This document shows positions 1-8,621 of a stretch of DNA of 64,000 bases, piece by piece. A program made the translations under genes and the position numbers. The notes beneath the pieces were generated by a model. That model was not told where the DNA came from, made no database searches, and saw nothing but the letters and a program-made list of their open reading frames with translations. Numbering within the stretch: the stretch's first letter is position 1; the number at the start of each line of letters is the position of its first letter. The stretch is from Stenotrophomonas africana (GTDB lineage Bacteria > Pseudomonadota > Gammaproteobacteria > Xanthomonadales > Xanthomonadaceae), in the NCBI RefSeq assembly GCF_013004645.1, contig NZ_JABEME010000014.1, forward strand, positions 1 through 64,000, written 5' to 3'.

Positions 1-52
1 GGACGGGTTTACGGCGTCCCCCGTAACCGGACCCACCCCGCCACCCCACGGA
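1..52. repeat. Truncated copy of a long-hairpin interspersed repeat
   Basis: The window opens inside a repeat whose palindromic core (ACGGGTTTACGGCGTCCC) recurs at 40372-40390 within a complete copy. Only one side is present here because the window begins inside it. The material between it and fliE (53-215) holds no credible gene, only the poly-C tract and promoter listed separately. Confidence 0.55.
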
Positions 53-110
53 TAGCCCGATTTTGACGTTGATGTTGACGTGGCCTCTGCGGGCGCAGGG
101 CGCAGCCCTG

Positions 111-121
111 CCCCCCCCCCC
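111..121 (+). repeat. Run of 11 C residues upstream of the fliE promoter
   Basis: An uninterrupted tract of eleven C residues lies about 32 bases upstream of the -24 element of the fliE promoter. Such tracts can gain or lose bases during replication. Whether this one varies cannot be seen from one sequence. Confidence 0.6.
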
Positions 122-152
122 ACCCTCACTTCACTGAATCGAAAACCGGTTT

Positions 153-168
153 CGGCACGGCACTTGCA
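153..168 (+). promoter_or_regulatory. Sigma-54 type promoter of the fliE operon
   Basis: CGGCACGGCACTTGCA has GG at 154-155 and GC at 166-167 with exactly ten bases between, matching the -24/-12 consensus TGGCACG-N4-TTGCA. It lies about 48 bases before the fliE ATG. In polar flagellates this class of promoter is activated by an RpoN-dependent regulator such as FleQ/FlrC; that part is inferred from family knowledge. Confidence 0.8.
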
Positions 169-215
169 CCTGCTCCAGCAGACAACCCCATCCCCTGTTT
201 CTGGAACCGTTGCAG

Positions 216-581
216 ATGTCCCACTCCGTCACTTCGATCCTTTCGCAGATCCGCTCCTATCAGACCCAGATGGGACAGCCGGCGCTCAACCCGCTGGGCG
301 AAACGCCGCGCAGCAACGCCCTGCCGGGCACGGTGCTGGACGCGCCGCAAACCCAGCCGGCCAGCTTCACCGAAACCCTGCGTGGTGCGATTGCCGGCGT
401 CAACGATGCGCAACAGAAGTCCGGCGCCCTCGCCAAGGCCTTCGAAATGGGCGACCCCAGCGCCGACCTCGCCAAGGTGATGGTCGCCTCGCAGCAGTCC
501 CAGATCGCCTTCCGCGCCACCGTGGAAGTCCGCAACCGTCTCGTCCAGGCTTACCAGGACGTGATGAACATGCCGCTGTAA
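216..581 (+). CDS. fliE: Flagellar hook-basal body protein FliE
   Basis: FliE is the small adaptor that joins the MS ring to the proximal rod and is an early export substrate. The product is 121 residues from the ATG at 216, a normal family length. An in-frame TTG at 210 could add two residues, but ATG gives the typical start MSHSVTSILSQIR. The C-terminal half (FTETLRGAIAGVNDAQQ, then AKVMVASQQSQIAFRATVEV and a final tract ending VMNMPL) carries the conserved FliE helices. It is the first gene of a tight run fliE-fliK and sits directly behind a sigma-54 type promoter. Identification is firm because fliF follows 13 bases later. Confidence 0.95.
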   Translation: MSHSVTSILSQIRSYQTQMGQPALNPLGETPRSNALPGTVLDAPQTQPASFTETLRGAIAGVNDAQQKSGALAKAFEMGDPSADLAKVMVASQQSQIAFRATVEVRNRLVQAYQDVMNMPL

Positions 582-594
582 GGAATAGAGACGC

Positions 595-2241
595 ATGGCA
601 CTGACGCTCTCCAAGGACAGCCTGAACGCCGAAAAGGCCGGGCAATGGTTCGACCGCCTGCAGAGTCTGCAGATCACCCGTCGGCTGGGCCTGATGGCGA
701 TGATCGCGGTGGCGGTGGCGGCAGGCCTGTCCGTGTTCTTCTGGTCGCAGAAGCCCGGCATGGTCCCGCTGTACACGGGCCTGGACCAGAAGGCGACCGC
801 TGAAGCGACCGACCTGCTGCGCGCCGCGCAGATTCCGTTCGCGCTCGACCCGGCCACCGGCGGCATCACCGTGCCGGAAAAGAACCTGCATGATGCCCGC
901 CTGAAGCTGGCCGGCTCCGGCTTGACCGACAGCGGCAAGCTCGGCTTCGAGTTGATGGAACGCGATCCGGGCTTCGGCGTCAGCCAGTTCGTGGAAAGCG
1001 CACGCTACCAGCATGCGCTGGAAACCGAGCTGTCGCGCACCATCAACACGCTGCGCCCGGTGCGCGATTCGCGCGTCCACCTGGCCATTCCAAAGCCCAG
1101 CGCCTTCACCCGCCAGCGTGACGTGGCCAGCGCCTCGGTCACCCTGGAACTGCGTGGCGGCCAGCAGCTGGAACGCAGCCAGGTGGATGCCATCGTGCAC
1201 ATGGTCGCGGCCAGCATTCCGGATCTCGCTCCGGAGCGGGTGACCGTGGTCGACCAGAGCGGGCGCATGCTCAGCATCACCGACCCGAACAGCGAAGCGG
1301 CGGTCAACGCCGCCCAGTTCGAGCAGGTGCGCCGCCAGGAAACCTCGTTCAACCAGCGCATCCGCGAGCTGCTGGAGCCGATGACCGGCCCCGGCCGGGT
1401 CAACCCGGAAGTGAGCGTGGACATGGATTTCTCGGTGACCGAGGAGGCCCGTGAGCTCTACAACGGTGAACCGCAGAAGCTGCGCAGCGAGCAGATGAGC
1501 GAGAACACCACCAGCACCCCGGGCCCGCAGGGCGTGCCGGGCGCGACCAGCAACAGCCCGCCGGGCCAGCAGGCCGCCCCGGCCACTGCGCAGACGCCGA
1601 CCGAAAGCAGCAAGAACGCGACCCGCAACTACGAGCTGGACCGCACCCTGCAGCACACCCGTCAGCCGGCGGGCCGCATCAAGCGCGTCTCGGTGGCGGT
1701 ACTGGTGGACAACGTGCCGCGCGCCGGCGCCAACGGCAAGGTCAGCCCGCAGCCGCTGTCGGCCGCCGAACTGACCCGCGTCGAGGCACTGGTCAAGCAG
1801 GCCGTCGGCTTCAATGCCGAGCGTGGCGACACCGTGTCGGTGATGAACGCCCCGTTCGTGCGTGATACCACGCCGGTCGAAGGCCCGGCCTGGTGGGAGC
1901 TGCCGTGGGTGCACGACGCCGGCCGCATGCTGCTGGGCGCCGTGGTGGTGCTGGCATTGCTGTTCGGCGTGCTGCGCCCGGCATTGCGTGCGATCACCGG
2001 CCAGAACAAGAAGAACGACGAACAGGCACTGGAACCGCACACCGCGGACGTGCAGCTGGTCGATGACGATGGCATGCCGCTGCCGGCGCTCGGTGCCGAC
2101 CGGGCCAGCCTGGGCGGGCCGGATGCACTGGCCCTGCCGGTGGATTCATATGAGGAACGACTGCGGATGGCGCGTGAAGCCGTAAAGACCGACTCCAAGC
2201 GCGTGGCCCAGGTGGTCAAGGGCTGGGTGGCCAATGACTGA
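595..2241 (+). CDS. fliF: Flagellar MS-ring protein FliF
   Basis: FliF assembles the MS ring in the inner membrane, the base of the motor on which FliG and the export gate are mounted. The 548-residue product has the expected plan: a transmembrane helix at about 31-50, a large periplasmic region with ring-building motifs (LYTGLDQKATAEATDLL, GFELMERDPGFGVSQF, ARVHLAIPKPS-like segment around residue 160), a low-complexity Pro/Ala/Gln stretch near 300-340, a second membrane helix at about 443-460, and a cytoplasmic tail (RMAREAVKTDSKRVAQVVKGW) that binds FliG. Its 3' end overlaps fliG by 8 bases, so the two are probably translationally coupled. Confidence 0.97.
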   Translation: MALTLSKDSLNAEKAGQWFDRLQSLQITRRLGLMAMIAVAVAAGLSVFFWSQKPGMVPLYTGLDQKATAEATDLLRAAQIPFALDPATGGITVPEKNLHDARLKLAGSGLTDSGKLGFELMERDPGFGVSQFVESARYQHALETELSRTINTLRPVRDSRVHLAIPKPSAFTRQRDVASASVTLELRGGQQLERSQVDAIVHMVAASIPDLAPERVTVVDQSGRMLSITDPNSEAAVNAAQFEQVRRQETSFNQRIRELLEPMTGPGRVNPEVSVDMDFSVTEEARELYNGEPQKLRSEQMSENTTSTPGPQGVPGATSNSPPGQQAAPATAQTPTESSKNATRNYELDRTLQHTRQPAGRIKRVSVAVLVDNVPRAGANGKVSPQPLSAAELTRVEALVKQAVGFNAERGDTVSVMNAPFVRDTTPVEGPAWWELPWVHDAGRMLLGAVVVLALLFGVLRPALRAITGQNKKNDEQALEPHTADVQLVDDDGMPLPALGADRASLGGPDALALPVDSYEERLRMAREAVKTDSKRVAQVVKGWVAND

Positions 2242-3235
2242 GGCACAACTGACCGGCGTACAGCGCGCGGCCGTGCTGCTGCTGTCCCTGGGTGAGCTGG
2301 ATGCAGCCGAAGTGCTGCGCCACATGGAACCCAAGGAAGTGCAGAAGATCGGCATCGCCATGGCCACCATGACCGACATCACCCGCGAACAGGTGGAACG
2401 GGTGATGGACCAGTTCGGCCAGGAGCTGGGCTCGAAGACCTCGCTGGGCGTGGGCTCGGACGACTACATCCGCAACATGCTGGTGCAGGCGCTGGGCAGC
2501 GAGAAGGCCGGCAACCTGATCGACCGCATCCTGCTGGGCCGCAACACCACCGGCCTGGACGCACTGAAGTGGATGGACCCGCGTGCAGTGGCCGACCTGG
2601 TGCGCAACGAGCACCCGCAGATCATCGCCATCGTGATGGCGCACCTGGAAACCGACCAGGCCGCCGACGCGCTGAAGCTGCTGCCGGACCGTACCCGGGT
2701 GGACGTGCTGCTGCGCATCGCCACCCTCGACGGTATTCCGCCGAACGCGCTCAATGAACTCAACGAGATCATGGAGCGCCAGTTCGCCGGCAACCAGAAC
2801 CTGAAGTCGTCCAACATCGGTGGCGTGCAGTGCGCGGCCAACATTCTGAACTTCATGGACAGCGGCCAGGACCAGGCGATCCTCGGCGAGATCGCGCGCA
2901 TCGATGCGCCGCTGAGCAACCGCATCCAGGACCTGATGTTCGTGTTCGACGACCTGGTCGACCTGGACGACCGCGAAATGCAGCTGGTGCTGCGTGAAGT
3001 AAGCGGCGAGCGCCTGGGCCTGGCCCTGCGCGGTGCCGACATCAAGGTCCGCGACAAGATCACCCGCAACATGTCGCAGCGTGCGGCCGAAATCCTGCTG
3101 GAAGACATGGAAGCCCGCGGTCCGGTGCGCCTGTCCGACGTGGAAGGTGCGCAGCGCGAGATCCTGGCCATCGTCAAGCGCATGGCCGATGAAGGCACCG
3201 TCACCATTGGTGGCAGTGCGGAGGCCATGCTGTGA
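2234..3235 (+). CDS. fliG: Flagellar motor switch protein FliG
   Basis: FliG is the rotor protein that contacts the stator and transmits CheY-dependent switching. The 333-residue length is typical. The sequence has the N-terminal FliF-binding domain (VQRAAVLLLSLGELDAAEVLRHM), the middle domain with the EHPQ motif (LVRNEHPQIIAIVMAHL), and the C-terminal torque helix with alternating charges (LMFVFDDLVDLDDREMQLVL). The ATG lies inside the end of fliF, and the gene ends in a 4-base overlap with fliH. Nothing unusual is seen. Confidence 0.97.
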   Translation: MTEAQLTGVQRAAVLLLSLGELDAAEVLRHMEPKEVQKIGIAMATMTDITREQVERVMDQFGQELGSKTSLGVGSDDYIRNMLVQALGSEKAGNLIDRILLGRNTTGLDALKWMDPRAVADLVRNEHPQIIAIVMAHLETDQAADALKLLPDRTRVDVLLRIATLDGIPPNALNELNEIMERQFAGNQNLKSSNIGGVQCAANILNFMDSGQDQAILGEIARIDAPLSNRIQDLMFVFDDLVDLDDREMQLVLREVSGERLGLALRGADIKVRDKITRNMSQRAAEILLEDMEARGPVRLSDVEGAQREILAIVKRMADEGTVTIGGSAEAML

Positions 3236-3873
3236 GCAACGTCGTGCGCTGGCTTGCCCCGGACCTGCTGGCCCAGCCCGAACCGGCGCTGGAGCAGGAG
3301 GACGCGTTCGAACTCACCGAGCCGGACCCGGAGCACGAGCCGGAGCCGCCGCTGCAGCTGCCGACCCTGGAGGAAATCCAGGCCATCCAGGACAGCGCCG
3401 AGAAGGAAGGCTTCCAGCACGGCCATAGCGAAGGTTACGGCCAGGGCCAGGCGGAGGTGCGTCGCCTTGCCGCACAGATCGAAGGCATCCTCGACAACTT
3501 CAGCCGGCCGCTGGTGCGGCTGGAGAACGAAGTGGTCGGCGCACTGGGCGAGCTGGCGGTACGCATCGCGGGCGCACTGGTCGGCCGCGCTTACGAGGCT
3601 GAGCCGGCGCTGCTGGCACAGCTGGTCGGCGAGGCCATCGACGCGGTGGGGGGCAGCACCCGCGAGGTCGAAGTGCGACTGCACCCGGACGACATCGCCG
3701 CCCTCGCCCCGCTGTTGAGCCTGCCGCCACAACAGCGCCTGGTGCCAGACACCAGCCTGAGCCGCGGCGATCTTCGCGTGCACGCAGAAGCCGTGCGCAT
3801 CGACGGCACCCTGGAAGCCCGCCTGCGAGGCGCGCTGGACGCGGTGATCCGCCAGACCGGAGCCAATGCATGA
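3232..3873 (+). CDS. fliH: Flagellar export ATPase regulator FliH
   Basis: FliH is the peripheral stator-like partner of the export ATPase FliI and links it to the switch complex. The 213-residue product starts with GTG at 3232, overlapping the fliG stop by 4 bases (GTGA). An acidic, Pro/Glu-rich N-terminal section (ALEQEDAFELTEPDPEHEPE) is followed by the family core (EGFQHGHSEGYGQGQAEVRR, a GxxxG-type helix, then a C-terminal ATP-synthase-delta-like domain). It is followed by fliI with a 4-base ATGA overlap, which supports coupled production of the two partners. Confidence 0.92.
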   Translation: MSNVVRWLAPDLLAQPEPALEQEDAFELTEPDPEHEPEPPLQLPTLEEIQAIQDSAEKEGFQHGHSEGYGQGQAEVRRLAAQIEGILDNFSRPLVRLENEVVGALGELAVRIAGALVGRAYEAEPALLAQLVGEAIDAVGGSTREVEVRLHPDDIAALAPLLSLPPQQRLVPDTSLSRGDLRVHAEAVRIDGTLEARLRGALDAVIRQTGANA

Positions 3874-5255
3874 ACCCCGATCCACAGCCGACGCCGCCAC
3901 CGGCCGACTGGGCCATGGCCCGCAACCTGCGCCTGGCCCGTCGGCTCGACGGCCTGCGCGTGGATACCGCCCATGGCCGTGGCCTGATCCGCGAAGGCGT
4001 GCTGCGCCGCGCGGTCGGACTGACCCTGGAAGCCGTCGGCTGCGAGGCGCCGCTGGGCGCCAGCTGCAAGGTCGAAGTGGTCGACGGCGGCTGGGTCGAT
4101 GCCGAAGTGGTCGGCTTTGCCGGCGAGCGCACCTACTTGATGCCCAGCGCCGAACTGCACGGCCTGCTGCCCAATGCACGGGTGGTGCCGTCTGCGCGCC
4201 GTGGTGGCGTTGAAGTGGGCGAAGGGCTGCTCGGCCGCGTCATCGACAGCGATGGCGTGCCGCTGGACGGCAAGGGCCCGATCCGCGCCGAGGGCCACGT
4301 TGGCATGGCCGGCGTGTCGATCAATCCGCTGGCGCGTGAGCCGATCACCCAGCCGCTGGACGTGGGCGTGCGCGCGATCAACGCGCTGCTGCCGATCGGC
4401 CGCGGCCAGCGTGTCGGCCTGTTCGCCGGCTCCGGCGTCGGCAAGTCGACGCTGCTGGGCATGATGACCCGCTACACCGCCGCCGACGTGATCGTGGTCG
4501 GCCTGATCGGTGAACGTGGCCGCGAAGTACGCGATTTCGTCGAAACCACGCTGGGCGAAGAAGGTCTGCGCCGCGCCGTGGTGGTGGCCAGTCCCGCCGA
4601 CCGGCCGCCGCTGGCGCGCCTGCACGGCGCCTACCGCGCCACCGCCATCGCCGAATGGTTCCGCGACCAGGGCCTGAACGTGCTGCTGCTGATGGACTCG
4701 CTGACCCGCTTCGCCCAGGCGCAGCGCGAGATCGGCCTGTCGGTCGGCGAACCGCCCACCACCCGCGGCTACCCGCCGTCGGTGTTCGCCAAGCTGCCGG
4801 CACTGGTCGAACGCGCCGGTAATGGCGCCAAGGGCCGCGGCTCGATCACCGCGTTCTACACGGTGCTGACCGAAGGCGATGATCCGCAGGATCCGATTGC
4901 CGATGCAGCGCGCGCGATCCTCGACGGCCACATCCTGCTCTCGCGGCGCGTGGCCGACAGCGGCCTGTACCCGGCCATCGACGTCGAATCGTCGGTCAGC
5001 CGCGTGGTCACGGAAATCGCCGACGAGCCGTGGCGCCTGCGCATCCGCAAGTTGAAGCGACTGGTCTCGGCCTATTCGGCCAACCGTGACCTGATCGCCA
5101 TCGGTGCCTACCAGCGCGGCAACGACGCGGCCACCGACGAAGCTCTGGAACGCTGGCCGGAAATCATGGAGTTCCTCGGCCAGGACGTTGCCAAGGCCGC
5201 AGATCTCCCGCACAGCCAGGCGGCGCTGCAGCGCCTGGTGGAACAAGAGAGTTAA
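3870..5255 (+). CDS. fliI: Flagellum-specific export ATPase FliI
   Basis: FliI is the hexameric ATPase that energises type III export of flagellar subunits at the inner face of the membrane. The product is 461 residues. A Walker A motif (GLFAGSGVGKSTLL, about residues 183-196) and Walker B region (VLLLMDSLTRFAQAQREI) are intact, as are the GERGREVRDF and the YPPSVFAKLPALVERAG signatures of the F1/FliI family. The ATG overlaps the end of fliH by 4 bases and fliJ follows after 3 bases. Confidence 0.97.
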   Translation: MNPDPQPTPPPADWAMARNLRLARRLDGLRVDTAHGRGLIREGVLRRAVGLTLEAVGCEAPLGASCKVEVVDGGWVDAEVVGFAGERTYLMPSAELHGLLPNARVVPSARRGGVEVGEGLLGRVIDSDGVPLDGKGPIRAEGHVGMAGVSINPLAREPITQPLDVGVRAINALLPIGRGQRVGLFAGSGVGKSTLLGMMTRYTAADVIVVGLIGERGREVRDFVETTLGEEGLRRAVVVASPADRPPLARLHGAYRATAIAEWFRDQGLNVLLLMDSLTRFAQAQREIGLSVGEPPTTRGYPPSVFAKLPALVERAGNGAKGRGSITAFYTVLTEGDDPQDPIADAARAILDGHILLSRRVADSGLYPAIDVESSVSRVVTEIADEPWRLRIRKLKRLVSAYSANRDLIAIGAYQRGNDAATDEALERWPEIMEFLGQDVAKAADLPHSQAALQRLVEQES

Positions 5256-5258
5256 GCC

Positions 5259-5726
5259 ATGAACCAGTCCAAGCGCATCGATCCCCTGCTCAAGCGGGCC
5301 CAGGAACACGAGGACGCGGTTGCCCGCGACCTGGCCGAACGCCAGCGCGTGCTCGATACCCATCTCTCGCGACTGGACGAACTGCGCCGCTACGCCGAGG
5401 AGTATGCGAATGCCCAGATGGCGGCGACCAGCCCGGCACAACTGCTGAACCGGCGTGCGTTTCTCGACCGCCTGGACAGTGCGGTCGAACAGCAGCAGGC
5501 CACGGTCAATGGCAACCGCGAGAAGGTGGAGGCTGAGCGCGCCCGCCTGATCCTGGCCAGCCGTGACAAGGCCGTGCTGGAGCAGCTGGCCGCCAGCTAC
5601 CGCGCGCAGGAAAAGGTGGTGACCGACCGCCGCGACCAGCGCGAGATGGACGACATCGGTGCCCGCCGCGCCCGTCTGGTACAGACCGAAGACCAGGACG
5701 GCGCCGAGCAGGGAGGCCGCTCGTGA
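5259..5726 (+). CDS. fliJ: Flagellar export chaperone FliJ
   Basis: FliJ is the small coiled-coil stalk protein that sits in the FliI hexamer and contacts the export gate FlhA. The 155-residue product is almost entirely charged heptad sequence (for example EDAVARDLAERQRVL and QEKVVTDRRDQREMDDIGAR), as expected. Family sequence conservation is low, so identification rests mainly on size, coiled-coil character and position between fliI and fliK. Confidence 0.9.
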   Translation: MNQSKRIDPLLKRAQEHEDAVARDLAERQRVLDTHLSRLDELRRYAEEYANAQMAATSPAQLLNRRAFLDRLDSAVEQQQATVNGNREKVEAERARLILASRDKAVLEQLAASYRAQEKVVTDRRDQREMDDIGARRARLVQTEDQDGAEQGGRS

Positions 5727-6874
5727 TGCCCGCGCCATTGGCCAGCAGCGCCAACGCGCAGCCGCAGAATTCCGGCAGCAGCGCAACGCGCGCGCCACGC
5801 GGTGATGGCAGCAAGGAGTTCAGCCAACTGCTGCAGGGTGGCTCATCGGGTGCCGATGCGCCCTCGAAAGCCTCGAACACGCCCACGCCGTCCACGCAGG
5901 GACCGGCATCCGACAGCAATGGCCAGCCCGGCGCCGAGCGCAGGCCGGACAGCGCTACCGCGCCCGAAGAGACCGCAGCCACGGTGCCCACAGCGCAAGC
6001 CAGGCCCGCTGCCGAAAAGGACGCCCCGGCCGCGGCCGAGGAGGCGCCCTGGCCGCCGCTCGGCCTGGCAGGACTGGTGCTGGCGGTACCGGCACCTGCC
6101 GACCCTGCCGCCACTCTGCCGGCGGTGACAGCGACAGCCACCGACGCAGACGGCAACGCACTCCCCGCCCCCGCCGCACTACCGGTCGCAGCAGCCCTGC
6201 CGTCCACAGCTGCTGCGACCACATCGTCCACCGCCGAGGGTAATGCCCCCAGCGGCGCCGACCAGGTGACCACACTGCCGTTGCCTGAGCTGGTGCTGCC
6301 CGGCAAGCGCAGCGAGCGCGGTGAAGGCAGCGACGCAACCCTCATCGGCGACCGCACCGCGGCGCCGCTGCTGCATGCACCGGGCAACGGGGCTGTGCAG
6401 GATCTGAAGACCGCGTTGGCCACGGGCAATGCGATCTTCAATGGTGAACCGACACCGAAACCGGTGCTCGGTGACGACGGTTTCGACCAGGCCATTGGCG
6501 CGCGCCTGGGCTGGCTGGCCGACCAGAAGATCGGCCATGCCCACATCCGGCTGAGTCCGGATGACATGGGCCCGGTCGACGTGCGACTGCAGTTGAACGG
6601 CGACAAGGTGCATGCCAGCTTCAGCAGCCCGCACGTGGATGTGCGCCAGGCGCTGGAAAGCAGCCTGCCGCGCCTGCGCGAACTTCTCGGCGAGCAGGGC
6701 TTCCAGCTGGCTCATGCCGATGTCGGCCACCAGGCGCCCGGTGGTGACGGCAATGCGTCGGGCCAGGCCGGTGGCGGCGGCATGGCAGGTGACGGAGAAC
6801 CGTCGCCGGCCGAGGGCGGTGTGTCGTCCGCACAGTTGATCCGCCAGCGCGGGTTGCTGGACGCATATGCCTGA
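5723..6874 (+). CDS. fliK: Flagellar hook-length control protein FliK
   Basis: FliK is the secreted molecular ruler that ends hook growth and switches export specificity to filament subunits. The 383-residue product has a long Ala/Pro/Ser/Thr-rich variable ruler region (about residues 1-250) and a conserved C-terminal switching domain (GHAHIRLSPDDMGPVDVRLQ followed by VHASFSSPHVDVRQALESSL). Start is GTG at 5723, overlapping fliJ by 4 bases, or ATG at 5726. A GGGAGG ribosome site at 5711-5716 fits either. It is the last gene of the first flagellar block; 216 bases of palindromic spacer follow. Confidence 0.95.
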   Translation: MMPAPLASSANAQPQNSGSSATRAPRGDGSKEFSQLLQGGSSGADAPSKASNTPTPSTQGPASDSNGQPGAERRPDSATAPEETAATVPTAQARPAAEKDAPAAAEEAPWPPLGLAGLVLAVPAPADPAATLPAVTATATDADGNALPAPAALPVAAALPSTAAATTSSTAEGNAPSGADQVTTLPLPELVLPGKRSERGEGSDATLIGDRTAAPLLHAPGNGAVQDLKTALATGNAIFNGEPTPKPVLGDDGFDQAIGARLGWLADQKIGHAHIRLSPDDMGPVDVRLQLNGDKVHASFSSPHVDVRQALESSLPRLRELLGEQGFQLAHADVGHQAPGGDGNASGQAGGGGMAGDGEPSPAEGGVSSAQLIRQRGLLDAYA

Positions 6875-6879
6875 CAGGC

Positions 6880-6990
6880 GTGCCAACCAAGGTTGGCACC
6901 CACCAGAGCGATGCGGTTGGCACCCTCCAGAGCAGTGCGGTTGGCACCTGCCAGTATCGCGTTGGTGGGTGCGGAGCTTGCTCCGCACGG
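6880..6990. repeat. Palindromes and short tandem repeats in the fliK-fliL spacer
   Basis: The spacer begins with a palindrome (GTGCCAACCAAGGTTGGCAC), then repeats a GCGGTTGGCACC unit twice at about 22-base spacing, then a further palindrome (GTGCGGAGCTTGCTCCGCAC) near 6968-6988. The GTGCC...GGCAC stem resembles the SMAG variant at 60885-60960. The palindromes could slow transcription leaving fliK, but no U-tract terminator is present. Confidence 0.6.
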
Positions 6991-7039
6991 CCCCACAGGC
7001 ACCCCGACGGAATTCCGTCGCACCCCTCTGCCCCGGCTC

Positions 7040-7055
7040 CGGCACACCCCTTGCA
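7040..7055 (+). promoter_or_regulatory. Sigma-54 type promoter of the fliL operon
   Basis: CGGCACACCCCTTGCA has GG at 7041-7042 and GC at 7053-7054 separated by ten bases, the same layout as the fliE promoter. It is 35 bases before the fliL GTG, which has an AGGAG ribosome site at 7076-7080. Confidence 0.8.
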
Positions 7056-7090
7056 TATCCCGGTGAAGCAACCCTCAGGAGCTTCACCCC

Positions 7091-7606
7091 GTGGCCGCAG
7101 CCGCTGACAAAACCAAGAAGACCGCCGAGAAGGACAAGGCCGCCAAGCCGCGTAGTCCGATCCTGATCACCGCACTGGTGGCCGTACTGGCCGCCGCTGC
7201 CGCCGGTGGCGGCGTCTGGTTCTTCACCCAGTCCAAGCACGAAGAGAAGACCGCGCAGGCGCCGAAGAAGGCCAGCACTCCGGCACCGGCACAGTACTTC
7301 GCGCTGGACCCCGCATTCGTGGTCAACCTCAATGGCCCGGTCGACGGCCCGCGCTACCTGCAGCTGGAAGTGCAGCTGATGACCCGCGACCCGGCCGCGC
7401 TGGAAGCGATCAAGACCCATGCCCCCGCCATCCGCGCACGCCTGCTGATGCTGTTCTCGCAGGTCAGCCCGGACCAGATCGCCGACGTCGCCGGCAAGCA
7501 GAAGCTGCAGGCCGCTTCGCTGGCCGAAGTGCAGAAAGTGCTCAAGGCCGAGACCGGCAGCAACGGCGCTGACGATCTGCTGTTCACCAGCTTCGTGACC
7601 CAGTAA
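7091..7606 (+). CDS. fliL: Flagellar basal body-associated protein FliL
   Basis: FliL is a single-pass inner-membrane protein that rings the stator and supports motor torque. The 171-residue product has a Lys-rich cytoplasmic N terminus, one membrane helix at about 24-45 (ILITALVAVLAAAAAGGGVW), and a periplasmic stomatin-like domain (YFALDPAFVVNLNGPVDGPR, YLQLEVQLMTRDPAALEAI). The GTG start is supported by AGGAG ten bases upstream. It heads the block fliLMNOPQR. Confidence 0.95.
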   Translation: MAAAADKTKKTAEKDKAAKPRSPILITALVAVLAAAAAGGGVWFFTQSKHEEKTAQAPKKASTPAPAQYFALDPAFVVNLNGPVDGPRYLQLEVQLMTRDPAALEAIKTHAPAIRARLLMLFSQVSPDQIADVAGKQKLQAASLAEVQKVLKAETGSNGADDLLFTSFVTQ

Positions 7607-7616
7607 GGGCCCACCG

Positions 7617-8621
7617 ATGAATGACCTGCTGTCCCAGGACGAGATTGATGCCCTGCTCCACGGCGTGGACAGTGGTGCGGTCGAGACCGATCCGGAACCG
7701 CCGTCCGGCGAAGCGCGTTCGTACGACTTTGCCAGCCAGGACCGCATCATCCGCGGTCGCATGCCGACCCTGGAAATGGTCCACGAGCGCTTCGCGCGCC
7801 TCTGGCGGATCGGCCTGTTCAACCTGATCCGCCGCTCGGCCGAGCTGTCGGTGCGCGGCATCGAGCTGATCAAGTTCAACGACTACATGCACTCGCTGTA
7901 TGTGCCGACCAACCTGAACCTGATCCGCTTCAAGCCGCTGCGCGGTACCGGCTTGATCGTGTTCGAACCGACCCTGGTGTTCGCCATCGTCGACAACTTC
8001 TTCGGGGGCGACGGACGCTACCCGACCCGCATCGAAGGACGCGAGTTCACCGCCACGGAAATGCGGGTGATCCACCTGCTGCTGAAGCAGACCTTCGCCG
8101 ACCTGCGCGAAGCCTGGGCACCGGTGATGGATGTGGATTTCGAGTACATCAACTCGGAGATCAACCCGCACTTCGCCAACATCGTGACCCCGCGCGAATA
8201 CGTGGTGGTGTGCCGACTGCACGTCGAGCTCGACGGCGGTGGCGGCGACATCCACGTGACCCTGCCGTACTCGATGCTGGAGCCGATCCGCGAGCTGCTC
8301 GACGCCGGCATCCAGAGCGACCGCAACGATCGCGACGAGAGCTGGGGGCAGACCCTTCGCGAACAGCTCAACATCGCCGAGGTGACCCTGTCCAGCGTGC
8401 TGGCCAGCAAGCGCATGACGCTGCGTGACCTGACCCAGCTGAAGGTGGGCGACATCCTGCCGATCGAGCTCAGCCCGCAGGTGCCGTTGTGCGTGGAGAA
8501 CATCCCGGTGTTCACCGGCGAGTTCGGCATCGCCAACGGCATGAACGCCGTGAAGATCACCGCTACCCATCCGCCGGGCACCCGTCCGCGCGTACCCGTC
8601 ATCCAGGAAGACCCGCAATGA
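7617..8621 (+). CDS. fliM: Flagellar motor switch protein FliM
   Basis: FliM forms the middle of the C ring and receives phosphorylated CheY. The 334-residue product opens with the CheY-binding peptide (MNDLLSQDEIDALLHGVDSG). A CheC-like middle domain (the GGDGRYPTRIEGREFTATE segment contains the GGxG loop contacting FliG) and a C-terminal SpoA/FliN-like domain (LRDLTQLKVGDILPIEL) follow. Its end overlaps fliN by 4 bases. The N-terminal peptide resembles two peptides in the CheA of this locus (see findings). Confidence 0.97.
   Translation: MNDLLSQDEIDALLHGVDSGAVETDPEPPSGEARSYDFASQDRIIRGRMPTLEMVHERFARLWRIGLFNLIRRSAELSVRGIELIKFNDYMHSLYVPTNLNLIRFKPLRGTGLIVFEPTLVFAIVDNFFGGDGRYPTRIEGREFTATEMRVIHLLLKQTFADLREAWAPVMDVDFEYINSEINPHFANIVTPREYVVVCRLHVELDGGGGDIHVTLPYSMLEPIRELLDAGIQSDRNDRDESWGQTLREQLNIAEVTLSSVLASKRMTLRDLTQLKVGDILPIELSPQVPLCVENIPVFTGEFGIANGMNAVKITATHPPGTRPRVPVIQEDPQ

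Noticed and set aside
6880-6957. Possible CRISPR-like tandem repeats after fliK
   Set aside because: Only two or three irregular copies of a 12-base unit without uniform spacers; it fits a degenerate palindromic repeat.
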